NCBI RefSeq assembly: GCF_037975245.1 | Contig: NC_092571.1 | Coordinates: forward strand, 14,381,417 to 14,445,416 | Direction of reading: 5' to 3' | DNA: 64,000 nt | Origin: Apostichopus japonicus | Lineage: Eukaryota > Echinodermata > Holothuroidea > Aspidochirotida > Stichopodidae | In this document: piece after piece, positions 37,098 to 47,020 of the stretch | Layout of the letters: the number at the start of each line of letters is the position of its first letter | Numbering within the stretch: position 1 is the first letter of the stretch | Position numbers and translations under genes: made by a program | The notes under the pieces: model-generated | Told to the model about the DNA's origin: nothing | The model's input: only the letters and a program-made list of their open reading frames with translations | Database searches by the model: none

Positions 37098-38932
37098 TCA
37101 AACATTCAAAAAAACACAAGGACGACCAGCACGGAGCGAAACGAAAAACCCCTCCCCAGCACACCACCGTCCAAAAAAGGCAGCCCCAGATAAACGGCGA
37201 AAATCACCTTCAATCTGAAGGCGAATGTCAGACTTCACCGCCTCCAGGACCGCCCGCCAAGTGGCAAATTTCCCCCTGAAAACCACATCACATCTATTCC
37301 GCCAAACATGTTTTTTCACAATAGAGCAAACAAAAATAATGCGATGCAAAACAGCAACCGAACAAACTGGAGGGTCTACCCCATATAAAATAAAGCCCTG
37401 CCCTACCGACCATGAACGGTCTCCCGTAACACGGTCGGTCCAGGTCTGGAACCACTCCCATAAGTTTACTACAAAGCAACAATGCCAAAAAACATGAGCG
37501 GTACTCTCTAAGCTGTCACAGCCGGTCCTTGGGCACAGTCCATCACCCAATCGCCAATGATATCTTTTTAGGTTGGTCACCAAGGCACCGTGTGCAATTC
37601 TCCATGCAAGATCACGGAGCCTGCAACCATTCAGCCTTGAATGCACCGAACGCCATACTTCGGCAGAATGACGTCCCTGGACAAAAATTGCATTCAAGGC
37701 CCTATCTCGCAACGAACTGTGAACGAGGGCCGGCTGTGACAGGTCAACAGGGGGCAACTCAATCAGAGCGGAGCAGATGACACGCACCACCCTGTTTGGA
37801 GTACTACTATGCGGTTCTCTGTTGCTAAACAGCGCCGGGACCCATCGACGCAGGTGCAAACCGCCCCAAAAACGTACAAAATATGAACAAGGCAACCCTG
37901 GGTCAGTTACCGCTACAAACAACTGCTTAAATAACAAAAAGGTCAATTTACTTCCCAGATGAACCACCCCTAACCCACCCTTCTCCAGTTTTTGGTACAT
38001 TACCGCCCTTTTGACAAGCTCTGTACCACCCGACCAAATAAATGAAAATATCGCTCTCTCCAACCGCACCAGGACGCGATGCGGAATTGGATACACCGCG
38101 CCCGGGTACCACAAGATGGGCGAAACAAAACGATTAACTACGGTGACTTTCCCTAGGATCGAAAGCCAGCGGGTGCCAAAGGTTTCGAGCCTGCTCTCAA
38201 GCACCTCAGCCCTCTCGTTCCAGGTTACATCACAAGGTGCACCATAGCCGAACCATATACCATTAATTTTGATATTTTGATCCGACCACGATGCACCGAA
38301 TGGTAAGTCTCTGTATCTCCAGCTACCAAGGCGAAGGCCCTTTGTCTTTTCCGGATTCAACTTCGCCCCGGTAGCTCTCTCAAAGATAGATAAATCCTGC
38401 GAGAGGGCACGAAAGGAGCCCAGACTCGAAATAACACACGTGACGTCATCTGCATATTGAACGCACTTCACTTTGGCACCTCCTGGCACAACGAATGGAA
38501 CAAGTCTTGAGTCCCTTTCCAAAAGACGAGACAGGGACTCGCTAAACAAAACATAAAGTAATGGAGACAGAGGGCACCCCTGGCGCACCCCCCTCTCCAC
38601 GTTAAAAACCTCCGAACAAAACCCATTTACGATAACAGAACTGAAACTGTCCTGATACAAAACAGAAATCCATTTACGAAAAACCGGGTGCAACTGAAAC
38701 GTCTCCAATACATTCATTAAAAACCCCCGATCCACCATGTCAAAGGCCTTCTGCTGGTCCAGAGACACCAATGCACATGGCAGATCACGCTCAATAACAA
38801 AGTCGGTCAAGTCGCGCATCAACCACAAGTTTTGCTGGATGCAATGACCCTTCACTGCACAAGTCTGGAGATCACCCACAAGATGCGGCATAGCCAGTGC
38901 AAGGCGGTTGCACAAAGCCTTAGCCAACAACT
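37098..38932 (-). CDS. LINE ORF2 C-terminal part: reverse transcriptase
   Basis: About 610 open codons beginning just after the NVDYK codons. It contains the RT core with KAFDMVDRGFL (motif A), GVRQGCPLSPLLYVLFSESL, and QYADDVT (catalytic YADD), then the thumb region and a C-terminal zinc-like motif (CPRTGC...AHVFWHC), ending ...GRPCVFLNV. It copies LINE RNA at a nicked target. It is cut off from its endonuclease half by the inverted insert at 38,933-40,934, so it cannot be made as one protein unless the insert is excised. Confidence 0.85.
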
Positions 38933-40771
38933 GTGGACTACAAGTTGCTGGCTAAGGCTTTGTGCAACCGCCTTGCACTGGCTATGCCGCATCTTGTGGG
39001 TGATCTCCAGACTTGTGCAGTGAAGGGTCATTGCATCCAGCAGAACTTGTGGTTGATGCGCGACTTGACCGACTTTGTTATTGAGCGTGATCTGCCATGT
39101 GCATTGGTGTCTCTGGACCAGCAGAAGGCCTTTGACATGGTGGATCGCGGTTTTTTAATGAACGTATTGGAGACGTTTCAGTTGCACCCAAATTTTCGTA
39201 AATGGATTTCTGTTTTGTATGAAGAAAGTTTCAGTTCTGTTATCGTAAATGGGTTTTGTTCGGAGGTTTTTAACGTAGAGAGGGGGGTGCGCCAGGGGTG
39301 CCCTCTGTCTCCATTACTGTATGTTTTGTTTAGCGAGTCCCTCTCTCGTCTTTTGGAAAGGGACTCCAGACTTGTTCCATTCGTTGTGCCAGGGGGTGCC
39401 AAAGTGAAATGCGCTCAATATGCAGATGACGTGACATGTGTTGTTTCGAGTCTGGGCTCCTTTCGCGCACTCTCGCAGGATTTATCTATTTTTGAGAGAG
39501 CTACCGGGGCGAAGTTGAATCCAGAAAAGACAAAGGGCCTTCGTCTTGGTAGCTGGAGATACAGAGACTTACCATTCGGTGCGTCGTGGTCGGATCACAA
39601 TATCAAAATTAATGGTATATGGTTCGGCTACGATGCACCTGGTGATGTCACCTGGAGCGAGAGGGCTGAGGTATTTGAGAGCAGGCTCGAAACCTTTGGC
39701 ACCCGCTGGCTTTCGATCCTAGGGAAAGTCACCGTAGTTAATCGTTTTGTTTCGCCCATCTTGTGGTACCCGGGCGCGGTGTATCCAATTCCGCGTCGCG
39801 TCCTGGTGCGGTTGGAGAGAGCGATATTTTCATTTATTTGGTCGGGTGGTACAGAGCTTGTCAAAAGGGCGGTAATGTACCAAAAACTGGAGAAGGGTGG
39901 GTTAGGGGTGGTTCATCTGGGAAGTAAGTTAACTTGCTTGTTATTTAAGCAGTTGTTTGTAGCGGTAACTGACCCAGGGTTGCCTTGTTCATATTTTGTA
40001 CGTTTTTGGGGCGGTTTGCACCTGCGTCGATGGGTCCCGGCGCTGTTTAGCAACAGAGAACCGCATAGTAGTACTCCAAACAGGGCGGTGCGTGTCATTT
40101 GCTCCGCTCTGATTGAGTTGCCCCCTGTTGACCTGTCACAGCCGGCCCTCGTTCACAGTTCGTTGCGGGATAGGGCCTTGAATGCAATTTTTGTACAGGG
40201 ACGTCATCCTGTCGAAGTATGGCGTTCGGTACATTCAAGGCTGAATGGTTGCAGGCTCCGTGACCTTGCATGGAGAATTGCACACGGTGCCTTGGTGACC
40301 AATCTGAAAAGGTATCACTGGCGATTGGGTGATGGACTGTGCCCGAGGACCGGCTGTGACAGCTTAGAGAGTACTGCCCATGTTTTTTGGCATTGCCCCT
40401 TTGTTTTGAACTTGTGGGAGTGGTTTCAGTCCTGGACCGACCGTTTAACGGGAGACCGTTCCTGGTCGGTAGGACAGGGTTTTGTTTTGTATGGATTAGA
40501 TCCTCCAGTTTGTTCCGTTGCTGTGTTCCAGCGTATTATTTATGTTTGTTGTGTTGTAAAAAAACTTATTTGGAGGAATAGATGTGATGTTGTTTTTAGG
40601 GGGAAATTTGCCAGTTGGCAGGCAGTCCTGGAGGCGGTGAAGTCTGACATTCGCCTTCAGGTTGAAGGCGATTTTCGCCGTCTATCTAGGGCTGCCTTTT
40701 TTGGACGGTGGTGTGCTGGGGAAGGGTGTTTTGTTTCGCTGCGTGCTGGTCGTCCTTTTGTAGTTTTTTAA
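38933..40771 (+). CDS. LINE RT segment in the inverted insert
   Basis: An open frame of 612 codons with no ATG at its 5' edge (the first codon is the GTG of VDYK). It has motif A (QQKAFDMVDRGFL), RQGCPLSPLLYVLF and QYADDVTCVVSS, plus the C-terminal CPRTGC...HVFWHC. It ends RAGRPFVVF, differing from its inverted partner's C-terminus. It lacks the endonuclease. It would be translated only from an upstream promoter or as part of a host transcript. Confidence 0.8.
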   Translation: MDYKLLAKALCNRLALAMPHLVGDLQTCAVKGHCIQQNLWLMRDLTDFVIERDLPCALVSLDQQKAFDMVDRGFLMNVLETFQLHPNFRKWISVLYEESFSSVIVNGFCSEVFNVERGVRQGCPLSPLLYVLFSESLSRLLERDSRLVPFVVPGGAKVKCAQYADDVTCVVSSLGSFRALSQDLSIFERATGAKLNPEKTKGLRLGSWRYRDLPFGASWSDHNIKINGIWFGYDAPGDVTWSERAEVFESRLETFGTRWLSILGKVTVVNRFVSPILWYPGAVYPIPRRVLVRLERAIFSFIWSGGTELVKRAVMYQKLEKGGLGVVHLGSKLTCLLFKQLFVAVTDPGLPCSYFVRFWGGLHLRRWVPALFSNREPHSSTPNRAVRVICSALIELPPVDLSQPALVHSSLRDRALNAIFVQGRHPVEVWRSVHSRLNGCRLRDLAWRIAHGALVTNLKRYHWRLGDGLCPRTGCDSLESTAHVFWHCPFVLNLWEWFQSWTDRLTGDRSWSVGQGFVLYGLDPPVCSVAVFQRIIYVCCVVKKLIWRNRCDVVFRGKFASWQAVLEAVKSDIRLQVEGDFRRLSRAAFFGRWCAGEGCFVSLRAGRPFVVF

Positions 40772-40934
40772 TATTTCAGTGGGGGGTTGGGCGTTTTGTC
40801 TCTGCAGGTCGGTGAGCGTATGTACTTTTTTTGGCTCGCTTGACCTGAGGTTCGTTTGTAAGAATGGGATGGTTTGGTAGTGCCGTTTGGCCGTGACGTT
40901 TTGTATCCCGTATGACGGGTCACGTAAAAAGCAC
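38933..40934 (+). mobile_element. Inverted 5'-truncated Tx1 LINE inside its own kind
   Basis: A 2,002-bp copy of the RT-to-3'-end segment, starting GTGGACTACAAG and ending CACGTAAAAAGCAC. It is inserted with only ACT repeated on the two sides (38,930-38,932 and 40,935-40,937). Its start corresponds to the LINE position about 13 bp from the point where it inserted. The left neighbour is therefore its reverse complement, with a 10-base loop (gtggactaca). The arms differ at many residues, so they are separate copies. Confidence 0.85.
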
Positions 40935-42519
40935 ACTTGTAGTCTACATTTAACAAGGTGATTGGACGCTTGTTATGAGGGTCCAGGGGGTCCCCAGACT
41001 TGGGCAGCAAAGTAATCATGCCCAGACGTTGACTTTGGTTTAACAGTCCGTTTTGGAAGGCGTCCTCGAAGACGGCTCTGAGGTCGGGTCCTATTAATGC
41101 CCAGAAGGTTCGGTAGAACTCCCTCGGAAGCCCGTCCGAACCCGGGGACTTGCCATTCTTCATCTTCGAAAGCGCCTTCCAAAGCTCAACAGTGGTTATT
41201 CCGCCCCCCAAAATATCATTGACATCGTGGGGAACGGTTTTTGAGATTCCCCTCAATAAATCGGCCTGTGCCGACAAATCGACACTGCCACGCGTAAACA
41301 AACTCAAATAATAATCCTCGTATACGCGGACAATGCCGTGAGGGTCACTAACCACGGTCCCATCAGTAGCGCGCACAGATGGGACGCGTCTGTCACACGC
41401 CGATGAGCTTACGGACTGATGAAACCTCAGTGAAGGGCGTTCCTCGGCTTCCACCGCTTCGACACGGGCCCTGACGCGGGCACCGTGGTACTTTTCGTCG
41501 AGATAGGACTGCAAAGCGATGACAGCCGAAGGGTCGCCAAACTTCATCTCCGCACACAGCTTCGAAAAATGTTCTCTTCGACGCCGTGCGCGGGTCACGC
41601 AATACTGAATTGCGAAGCGTTTGATGCGCAACTTGACATCATCCCACCATTGGGATGTAGAGGCAAAGGCCGGCTTCAATGTTTGCCATCCTTTGTACCT
41701 GGTCTCGAAACCTTGGCGGAACTCTGCCTCGCCAAGAATCCGACAGTTAAGCTTCCATAGGCCCCGCCCGATCGGGAAAAAGGAAGGCAAAACAAAACGT
41801 GCTACTACAGTGTCATGGTCAGAGAGCGGACAGCTGAGCGTCTCGCAACCCGAAAATTTAAAACTCACGGGCGCATACACTCGATCTATCCTGGAGGCAT
41901 CTTCTCCGTTCGGCCTCACCCACGTATACGCCTTACTACACGGGTGCATATGCCTCCAGACATCGGCTAAAAGGTGTGCCGAAGTGAATCTGTCCAGCTC
42001 TGTGATCCCAGCGTCAGGACTAGCAGACACAGGAGCCCCGAGTCTGTCAAGACCCGAGTCTGGGACACAGTTAAAGTCTCCGACCATGACACATGGTGCA
42101 CTACCAGGAACAAAGGAAGGTAGCGTGTTAAAAAATTCTCGTCTAGCAGAAGGCCGATTGGGAGCATACACATTGCAAAGGGAGATGTTACCCTGTGGAT
42201 ACTTGAATAGAATGCAAACCAATCGGCCCTCGTGATCCGTCTCCACCCTAGTGGCAAAACCCGCCTGACGAGGTGACAGAAGGATGACAGTGCCACAGGA
42301 TGAAGACGAACCAAACGAAGCATGCAGCCCACCACCCCACTCATAAGCCCATAGAGGGACATCTTCTTCCAAAATATGTGTTTCTTGCAGGCAAACGCAG
42401 TCGACCTCCATTGAAATACAATATTGGAAAATGCGACTGCGCTTGCGATGATCCCTCATGCCATTGACGTTGAAAGTGGCAACTGAAAAAGTATGGGCCA
42501 TGAGCGGGCAATGAGGCAA
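40935..42519 (-). CDS. LINE ORF2 N-terminal part: AP-type endonuclease
   Basis: Begins MPHCPLMAHTFSVATFNVNG. The endonuclease/exonuclease/phosphatase motifs are all present: FNVNG, LQETH, VYAPN, VGDFNCV, and CPLSDHDTV. A linker follows, then the start of RT (SPGSDGLPREFYR, PKSGDPLDPHNKRPITLLNVDYK). At 40,935 the frame enters the inverted insert and ends at about 40,768 after 55 unrelated codons. It nicks target DNA in target-primed reverse transcription. The ATG lies within ORF1, in another frame (179-bp overlap). Confidence 0.85.
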
Positions 42520-43627
42520 AACTACGCCGACGACGATTCAAGCGAGCTCTAGACGACATGTCGTCTGAGTCGTCGCTTGAGGCCAACCTTTTTAGAGAGG
42601 GTTCCCCCATCTCGTCGTACCAGCTCGTCCCGGTGGCACGTTTCGGCTCTACGATCACCGAGTCTCCGGAGTCGCTGTCAGACAGAGCCTCCGGAGACCC
42701 GATGACTACCGAGTCCCCGGAGTCGCCGTCGGACAGAGTCTCCGGATCTGGCGATACCGGCGGCGGACTGGGGACGGAACTGGGCGAGTTGATGGGGGAA
42801 GCTGGTGGAGACTTTCTCGGTGCGGGCACGGGGTTAGGGTCTGCAACTACGGGGGAGGGTGAACCAGGTGCGAAAGGTGAATCCTCACCCGGTTCCCCCT
42901 CCTTGCGTGGAGCTTCCTCCGAGGCAGTAGGTGCGTCAGAACTATGCGACTTTTCTTGACCCCTGCTCTTTGTCATAAATACATAAGAGGAGGGACAAGC
43001 GCGAAAAACATGTCCCTCCTTCCCACAGAGTGAGCACACAACTTCGCTTGGGCAAGCAGAGGCATCATGCCCAAGACGAAGGCAGCGCCCACACTTTTTG
43101 TTTGGGCAGCCCTTGGCTTCGTGCCCGGTCTCTCCACACCTGAAGCAGGTGCGTGGCTGACCGGGATAGCGCACGTGAGCTTTATGCCCTGCAATAAACA
43201 GGAAGGAGGGAATGTCCTGCTTTAGGTCGATCCGAACCTGTCGGTGCCCGTTCAAAACCCCAGGGGCCTGTGCGTAGGAGCACATTTTGGTAGCCTTGAC
43301 AGCCCCAAACCGACCTAAAACAGTTGCGACAAGTTCCTGACGCACCTCTAGTCCTACGTGGATGACAGTTACCCATACGGAACGTTCGTATGGCGTAACT
43401 GTCAAACCATCGACATTACTCAGCAACGTGACACCCTTCTGCCGGGTCACGTCACTGGTAAACCGTAAGTCATACGTGTTACGACCCTGGAGAGCCTGCA
43501 AAGCGTCAACCTCTCCAGGAACCGCAACACCCTTACTCTTCAAAATACTGAACACTTTCACCGGTGGAACCGCTTGTTCACCGGTAAAAGTTAACTTAAC
43601 AATACGGCTATCACGGCGCGACGCCAT
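42341..43627 (-). CDS. LINE ORF1: RNA-binding zinc-knuckle protein
   Basis: 428 codons. The N-terminal half is a folded RNA-binding-type region typical of Tx1-group ORF1. Three zinc knuckles follow, centred on CFRCGETGHEAKGC, CGRCLRLGHDASAC and CSLCGKEGHVFRAC. The C-terminal part is Pro/Ser/Asp-rich and contains two near-repeats (SPEALSDSDSGDSVIV type). It coats LINE RNA. The last 60 codons overlap ORF2 out of frame. Confidence 0.85.
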   Translation of the reverse strand: MASRRDSRIVKLTFTGEQAVPPVKVFSILKSKGVAVPGEVDALQALQGRNTYDLRFTSDVTRQKGVTLLSNVDGLTVTPYERSVWVTVIHVGLEVRQELVATVLGRFGAVKATKMCSYAQAPGVLNGHRQVRIDLKQDIPSFLFIAGHKAHVRYPGQPRTCFRCGETGHEAKGCPNKKCGRCLRLGHDASACPSEVVCSLCGKEGHVFRACPSSYVFMTKSRGQEKSHSSDAPTASEEAPRKEGEPGEDSPFAPGSPSPVVADPNPVPAPRKSPPASPINSPSSVPSPPPVSPDPETLSDGDSGDSVVIGSPEALSDSDSGDSVIVEPKRATGTSWYDEMGEPSLKRLASSDDSDDMSSRARLNRRRRSFASLPAHGPYFFSCHFQRQWHEGSSQAQSHFPILYFNGGRLRLPARNTYFGRRCPSMGL

Positions 43628-43887
43628 GATACCGCAAGGTGGCTAGGCCACGGAGGAGCAAGAAACGAACCAAAACAAAAGTAGTGACAGTAAAGTAAGA
43701 ACAATATGTTGAAAGCAAAACAACGCCTATAGCACGCACGCACGTACTAATAGAAAATACCACTCCCTCCTGGCGGGAAGCACAGTACAGTACAGTGCAA
43801 AACAGTATAGGTTAATATAGTAGAGTGTAGTATATGGAGAGCGAGAGCAAAAAAACACGTCTGCACTCCACGAAAGCCAACTAGCCA
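43628..43887 (-). promoter_or_regulatory. LINE 5' UTR / internal promoter region
   Basis: About 260 bp between the right target-duplication copy (43,888-43,901) and the ORF1 ATG. In LINEs this stretch carries an internal promoter. I see no specific element, only repeats of the type acagtacag / tagtgtag (on the plus strand). Confidence 0.45.
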
Positions 43888-43901
43888 ATCTTGTCACGAG
43901 T

Positions 43902-44809
43902 TCACTGTTTATGCGTATACCGTATCTGGTACTTGAGTCAGTGTGGGAAAAAACATTGAAATACGGCATTGTTATAAGGCAAGACAAGATTGATATTAGA
44001 ATACATTACAATGTACAGACTGATAGTTACATCCAACCTCCTTTCTGTACTTGTATTGTAGACATGCTCATTGATGGCTATCACCATCATTCGGTAAAGT
44101 ATATTCAACATTGTTTTTTAATCAAAGCGGTTTATCATGATTATGATTTATATGATATTGTTCTCGAGGACCCGCGCGCCACTTTAAAGTAGCTCTGCCG
44201 TGTAGGACTTTGTCTTGTCGACAATTAATCATGTTAATTCAGTTTTAAACTAGTAACACTAATATCACTACCAAAAATGCATGAAAGTGTTACTCCAAGA
44301 AAGTGATACAATTATCATAATCACTTTTATTGGATCAAAGAGCGAATGTCATCGGGCCGTGATTATAATCGCAATGAAACTGGTATATTATATTCATATA
44401 TATAATACGAGACGGAAGTGATCTTGAGCGTGATAGAAATGGCAAATCAGACTTTATTGTGAACTTAATGGACTGCTTTTCTGCAAGTTGTTGTTGTTTT
44501 CTTCTTCGTTTAAAGTGATAGCGTCTATCAAGACGACGAGGTTGTGTGCATGAATTTAAAACTTACCAGCCCTACCGATGGAGAAATTATTCAAAACATG
44601 ATACCAAAGTTATCACTATCCTACAAAATATAATTTAAGTGATGGGTAATAAATGTATTTAATTTATTTGATTTTCTTAATGATAATTAAATATCATCTC
44701 ACAAAGAAGATCTGCAGAATACAAAGCGTTTTTTGATTGTTACTGTATTCTTCAAGTCCGGTCGGTTACAACATTTAACTGGCTAATATTCCCGGTATTA
44801 TGTAAATAT
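43902..44809. other. Noncoding duplicated stretch
   Basis: Positions 43,902-44,030 continue the interrupted sequence from 36,930 and match 12,920-13,010. Positions 44,405-44,640 match 13,045-13,265. No gene supported. Confidence 0.5.
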
Positions 44810-44999
44810 GTTTATATATATACATATATAAAAATATATATATACATAAAAATATATATGTACGTATATACATATAAACATATATACATATATATATCTA
44901 TATCTATATATCTATATATCTATATCTATATATCTATATATCTATATCTATATCTATCTATATATATATAGATATATATATATATAGATATATATATAT

Positions 45000-45047
<48 letters not shown>
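44810..45047. repeat. TA / GATATA microsatellite
   Basis: Nearly pure (TA)n with interspersed C or G (tatatctatatc motifs). It abuts the 3' end of the RTE-like LINE at 45,056 and may have grown from that element's short-repeat tail. Confidence 0.9.
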
Positions 45048-45049
<2 letters not shown>

Positions 45050-45055
45050 ATTGGC

Positions 45056-46200
45056 AACCTTCCGTCTCGCGAGACGATGGGATAACTGCACTCTTGGTCA
45101 GACACTATTGAAGTTGCAGCGCTTAGAGTGGCTGAATAAGCCACAAAAGGAGGTTGAGTTATCAGGCAAGGTGATCCCTCTATGATGACGTCTTTTCCTC
45201 TTTTCCTCCCACTGCTCTCCCCTCTGTTCCTCTCTGTGCCTAACGGCAGTCCTGGCAGCTGCTCTCCACTTGCTTCTATCTGCGGCTAGTGCTTCCCAAT
45301 TAGTTGGGTCAATGCATCCTGACTTCATATCCCGTGTGCAGGTGTCTTTGCAACGCAAAATGGGTCTTCCAGTGCGTCTGGAGCCAGTTGCAAGTGTACC
45401 ATACAGGATGTCTTTGGGGATACGTCCGTCATCCATCCGCCTGACATGGCCAAGCCAGCGTAGGCGCCTTTGGCTGAGTTTTATGCAAGTTCCAGGACAC
45501 TTGTTTTTGGGATGTGGTCTTGCCATTTAATGCCAAGAATTTTCCTGAGGCTGAGCAGGTGGAAAGTGTTGAGTCTGCATTCCTTATGCGAATAGAGCCG
45601 TCCATGCCTCGCTGCCATAGAGAAGAGTACTGAGCACACAGGCCTGATAGACTTGCATTTTAGTGTTGGTGGTCAGCATGCGGTTCTCCCAGACCCTCGC
45701 AGAGAGACGAGCCATGGCTGAGGCAGCTTTTCCGATCCTCCTGTTTAGCTCAGAGTCCAGTGAAAGGCTGTTTGAGATGGTGGAGCCCAAGTAGGTAAAC
45801 TCGTCTACAACTTTGAGTGTTGAGTTGCCAAGTTTGATGACAGGGATATTGCTCACATTCTGTCCAAGCACCTCAGTCTTCTTTATGCTGATAGTCAGGC
45901 CAAATTCATCACAAGCATGTGCAAAGTAGTCCACCAGTCGTTGCAGAGCTGTTAATGCTGCATCATCGGCAAAAAGTATTTCTCTGATCAGAACCTTCCT
46001 CACTTTGGTTTTAGCACGGAGCCGGGCAAGGTTATACAAGCTGCCATCGCTTCTGGTGTGAAGAAAGATACCATCCACGGACTCTCTGAAGGCGTATGAA
46101 AGCAGCAAAGAGTAGAAGATGCCAAAAAGTGTTGGGGCACGCACGCATCCCTGCTTAACGCCACTCTTGATTGGGAAGGGTCTGACATTTGGCAATCATA
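45056..46200 (-). mobile_element. RTE/BovB-like LINE 3' half, frameshifted
   Basis: Minus-strand RT fragment with SGVKQGCVRAPTLFGIF, ILFADDAALTA (FADD catalytic motif), FTYLGSTISNSLSLDSELN and QACVLSTLLYGSEAW. After a frameshift near 45,560 the C-terminal part follows: RLRWLGHVRRMDDGRIPKD and NWEALAADRSKWRAA. The 3' end runs into the AT microsatellite. The clade is not certain. It is dead in its present form. Confidence 0.8.
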
Positions 46201-46462
46201 TTGGACAGTACCCTGCCTGTCCTCGTGGAAGGATATAATCAGCCGAAGGAGGCTGCAGGAGTTTGCCGGTAAGTTGACGAAAACACAGCTAACCGCCTCA
46301 AAGGCGTTCCGCTCCTTGATTTCCTGTCAGGGTTTACTCCCTTATGTGAATTGTCGAACAAGACTAGCGTCTCCCCGCAGTAGAGCTGATATTATTTCAC
46401 CCATAATTGGGACCCTAAGCAGGTACTCATGCCCCGGGTCAGGGCACTTCTGAGAGCAATAG

Positions 46463-46492
46463 TGACAGACAGACAGACAGACAGACAGACAG
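46463..46492. repeat. (GACA)n microsatellite
   Basis: Seven tandem GACA units at the 3' border of the Penelope-like remnant. Confidence 0.95.
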
Positions 46493-46494
46493 GT

Positions 46495-47020
46495 GCCGTG
46501 GTCTTTACGTTTAGTTCCCAGAAATTTTCTTTTCCTTTCCTAGATTTATCTGTCCAAGAATCGTTTTGGTCAATGGCAATAACACGCAAATTCTCAATTG
46601 AATGATTTAGAGATTGAAGTGATTTGCAACAGGTTGGTTGATCTTTTTTGTTTTGATCGCCGATCTATGTTGTGTCATTCTCATTCTAAGAGGTATTTTT
46701 TTTACTCTCCAACGTATTGTAAGTTACAAATATTGCAGTAGATGGGGTAAATGACATTTTTGGATAGGCAGTTAATTTTGTGCCGAATTTGGAACGTGCG
46801 TTTGGTTGCTCTGAAAGGCCCCAGTCGAATCGACAAGTAAGCACGTTTTGCAATTTTGTGTACAGGCCGATGATCCTGTAGTTTCTGTCTGCTTTCCCCT
46901 AATGGGGTGTCATCCCGAAAGGATGCCCGAACTAAAATATTCCGTAGGTTGCTGGGTCTTTTAAAAGCAATGACAGGTAGTTCTGATTTCACGCGTTCAG
47001 TGCCTTGAAGTAGGTGAAAA
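46495..47020 (-). mobile_element. Penelope-like element remnant with GIY-YIG region
   Basis: Minus strand: PVIAFKRPSNLRNILVRAS, FQIRHKINCLSKNVIYPIYC and NICNLQYVGE, then a frameshift at an A-run and LRMRMTQHRSAIK plus ENLRVIAIDQN. These are the linker and GIY-YIG-type endonuclease segments at the C-terminus of Penelope-like elements. The RT part is absent. The CxxxC linker motif seen in many relatives is missing. Confidence 0.7.

Larger units (their letters stand above)
36944..43887 (-). mobile_element. Full-length Tx1-type LINE containing an inverted self-insertion
   Basis: Flanked by ATCTTGTTACGAG (36,931-36,943) and ATCTTGTCACGAG (43,888-43,900). The related empty site occurs at 12,900 and 34,850. 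On the minus strand the order is a 5' UTR of about 260 bp, ORF1 (43,627-42,341), ORF2 N-terminal part (42,519-40,935), an inverted 2.0-kb insert (40,934-38,933), ORF2 C-terminal part (38,932-37,098), a 3' UTR and the terminal ...GTCACGTAAAAAGCAC at 36,944. Without the insert the element is about 4.9 kb. The frames are open, so it is young, but ORF2 is physically split. Confidence 0.9.

Noticed and set aside
36944-40934. The 2-kb palindrome as an assembly or missed-adapter artefact
   Set aside because: The two arms differ at many codons and at their C-termini (GRPCVFLNV against GRPFVVF), and the right arm has its own clean 3' end followed by target sequence. A read-through artefact would give identical arms.
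44926-45144. Open frame made of Tyr/Ile repeats
   Set aside because: It is a translation of the TA microsatellite.
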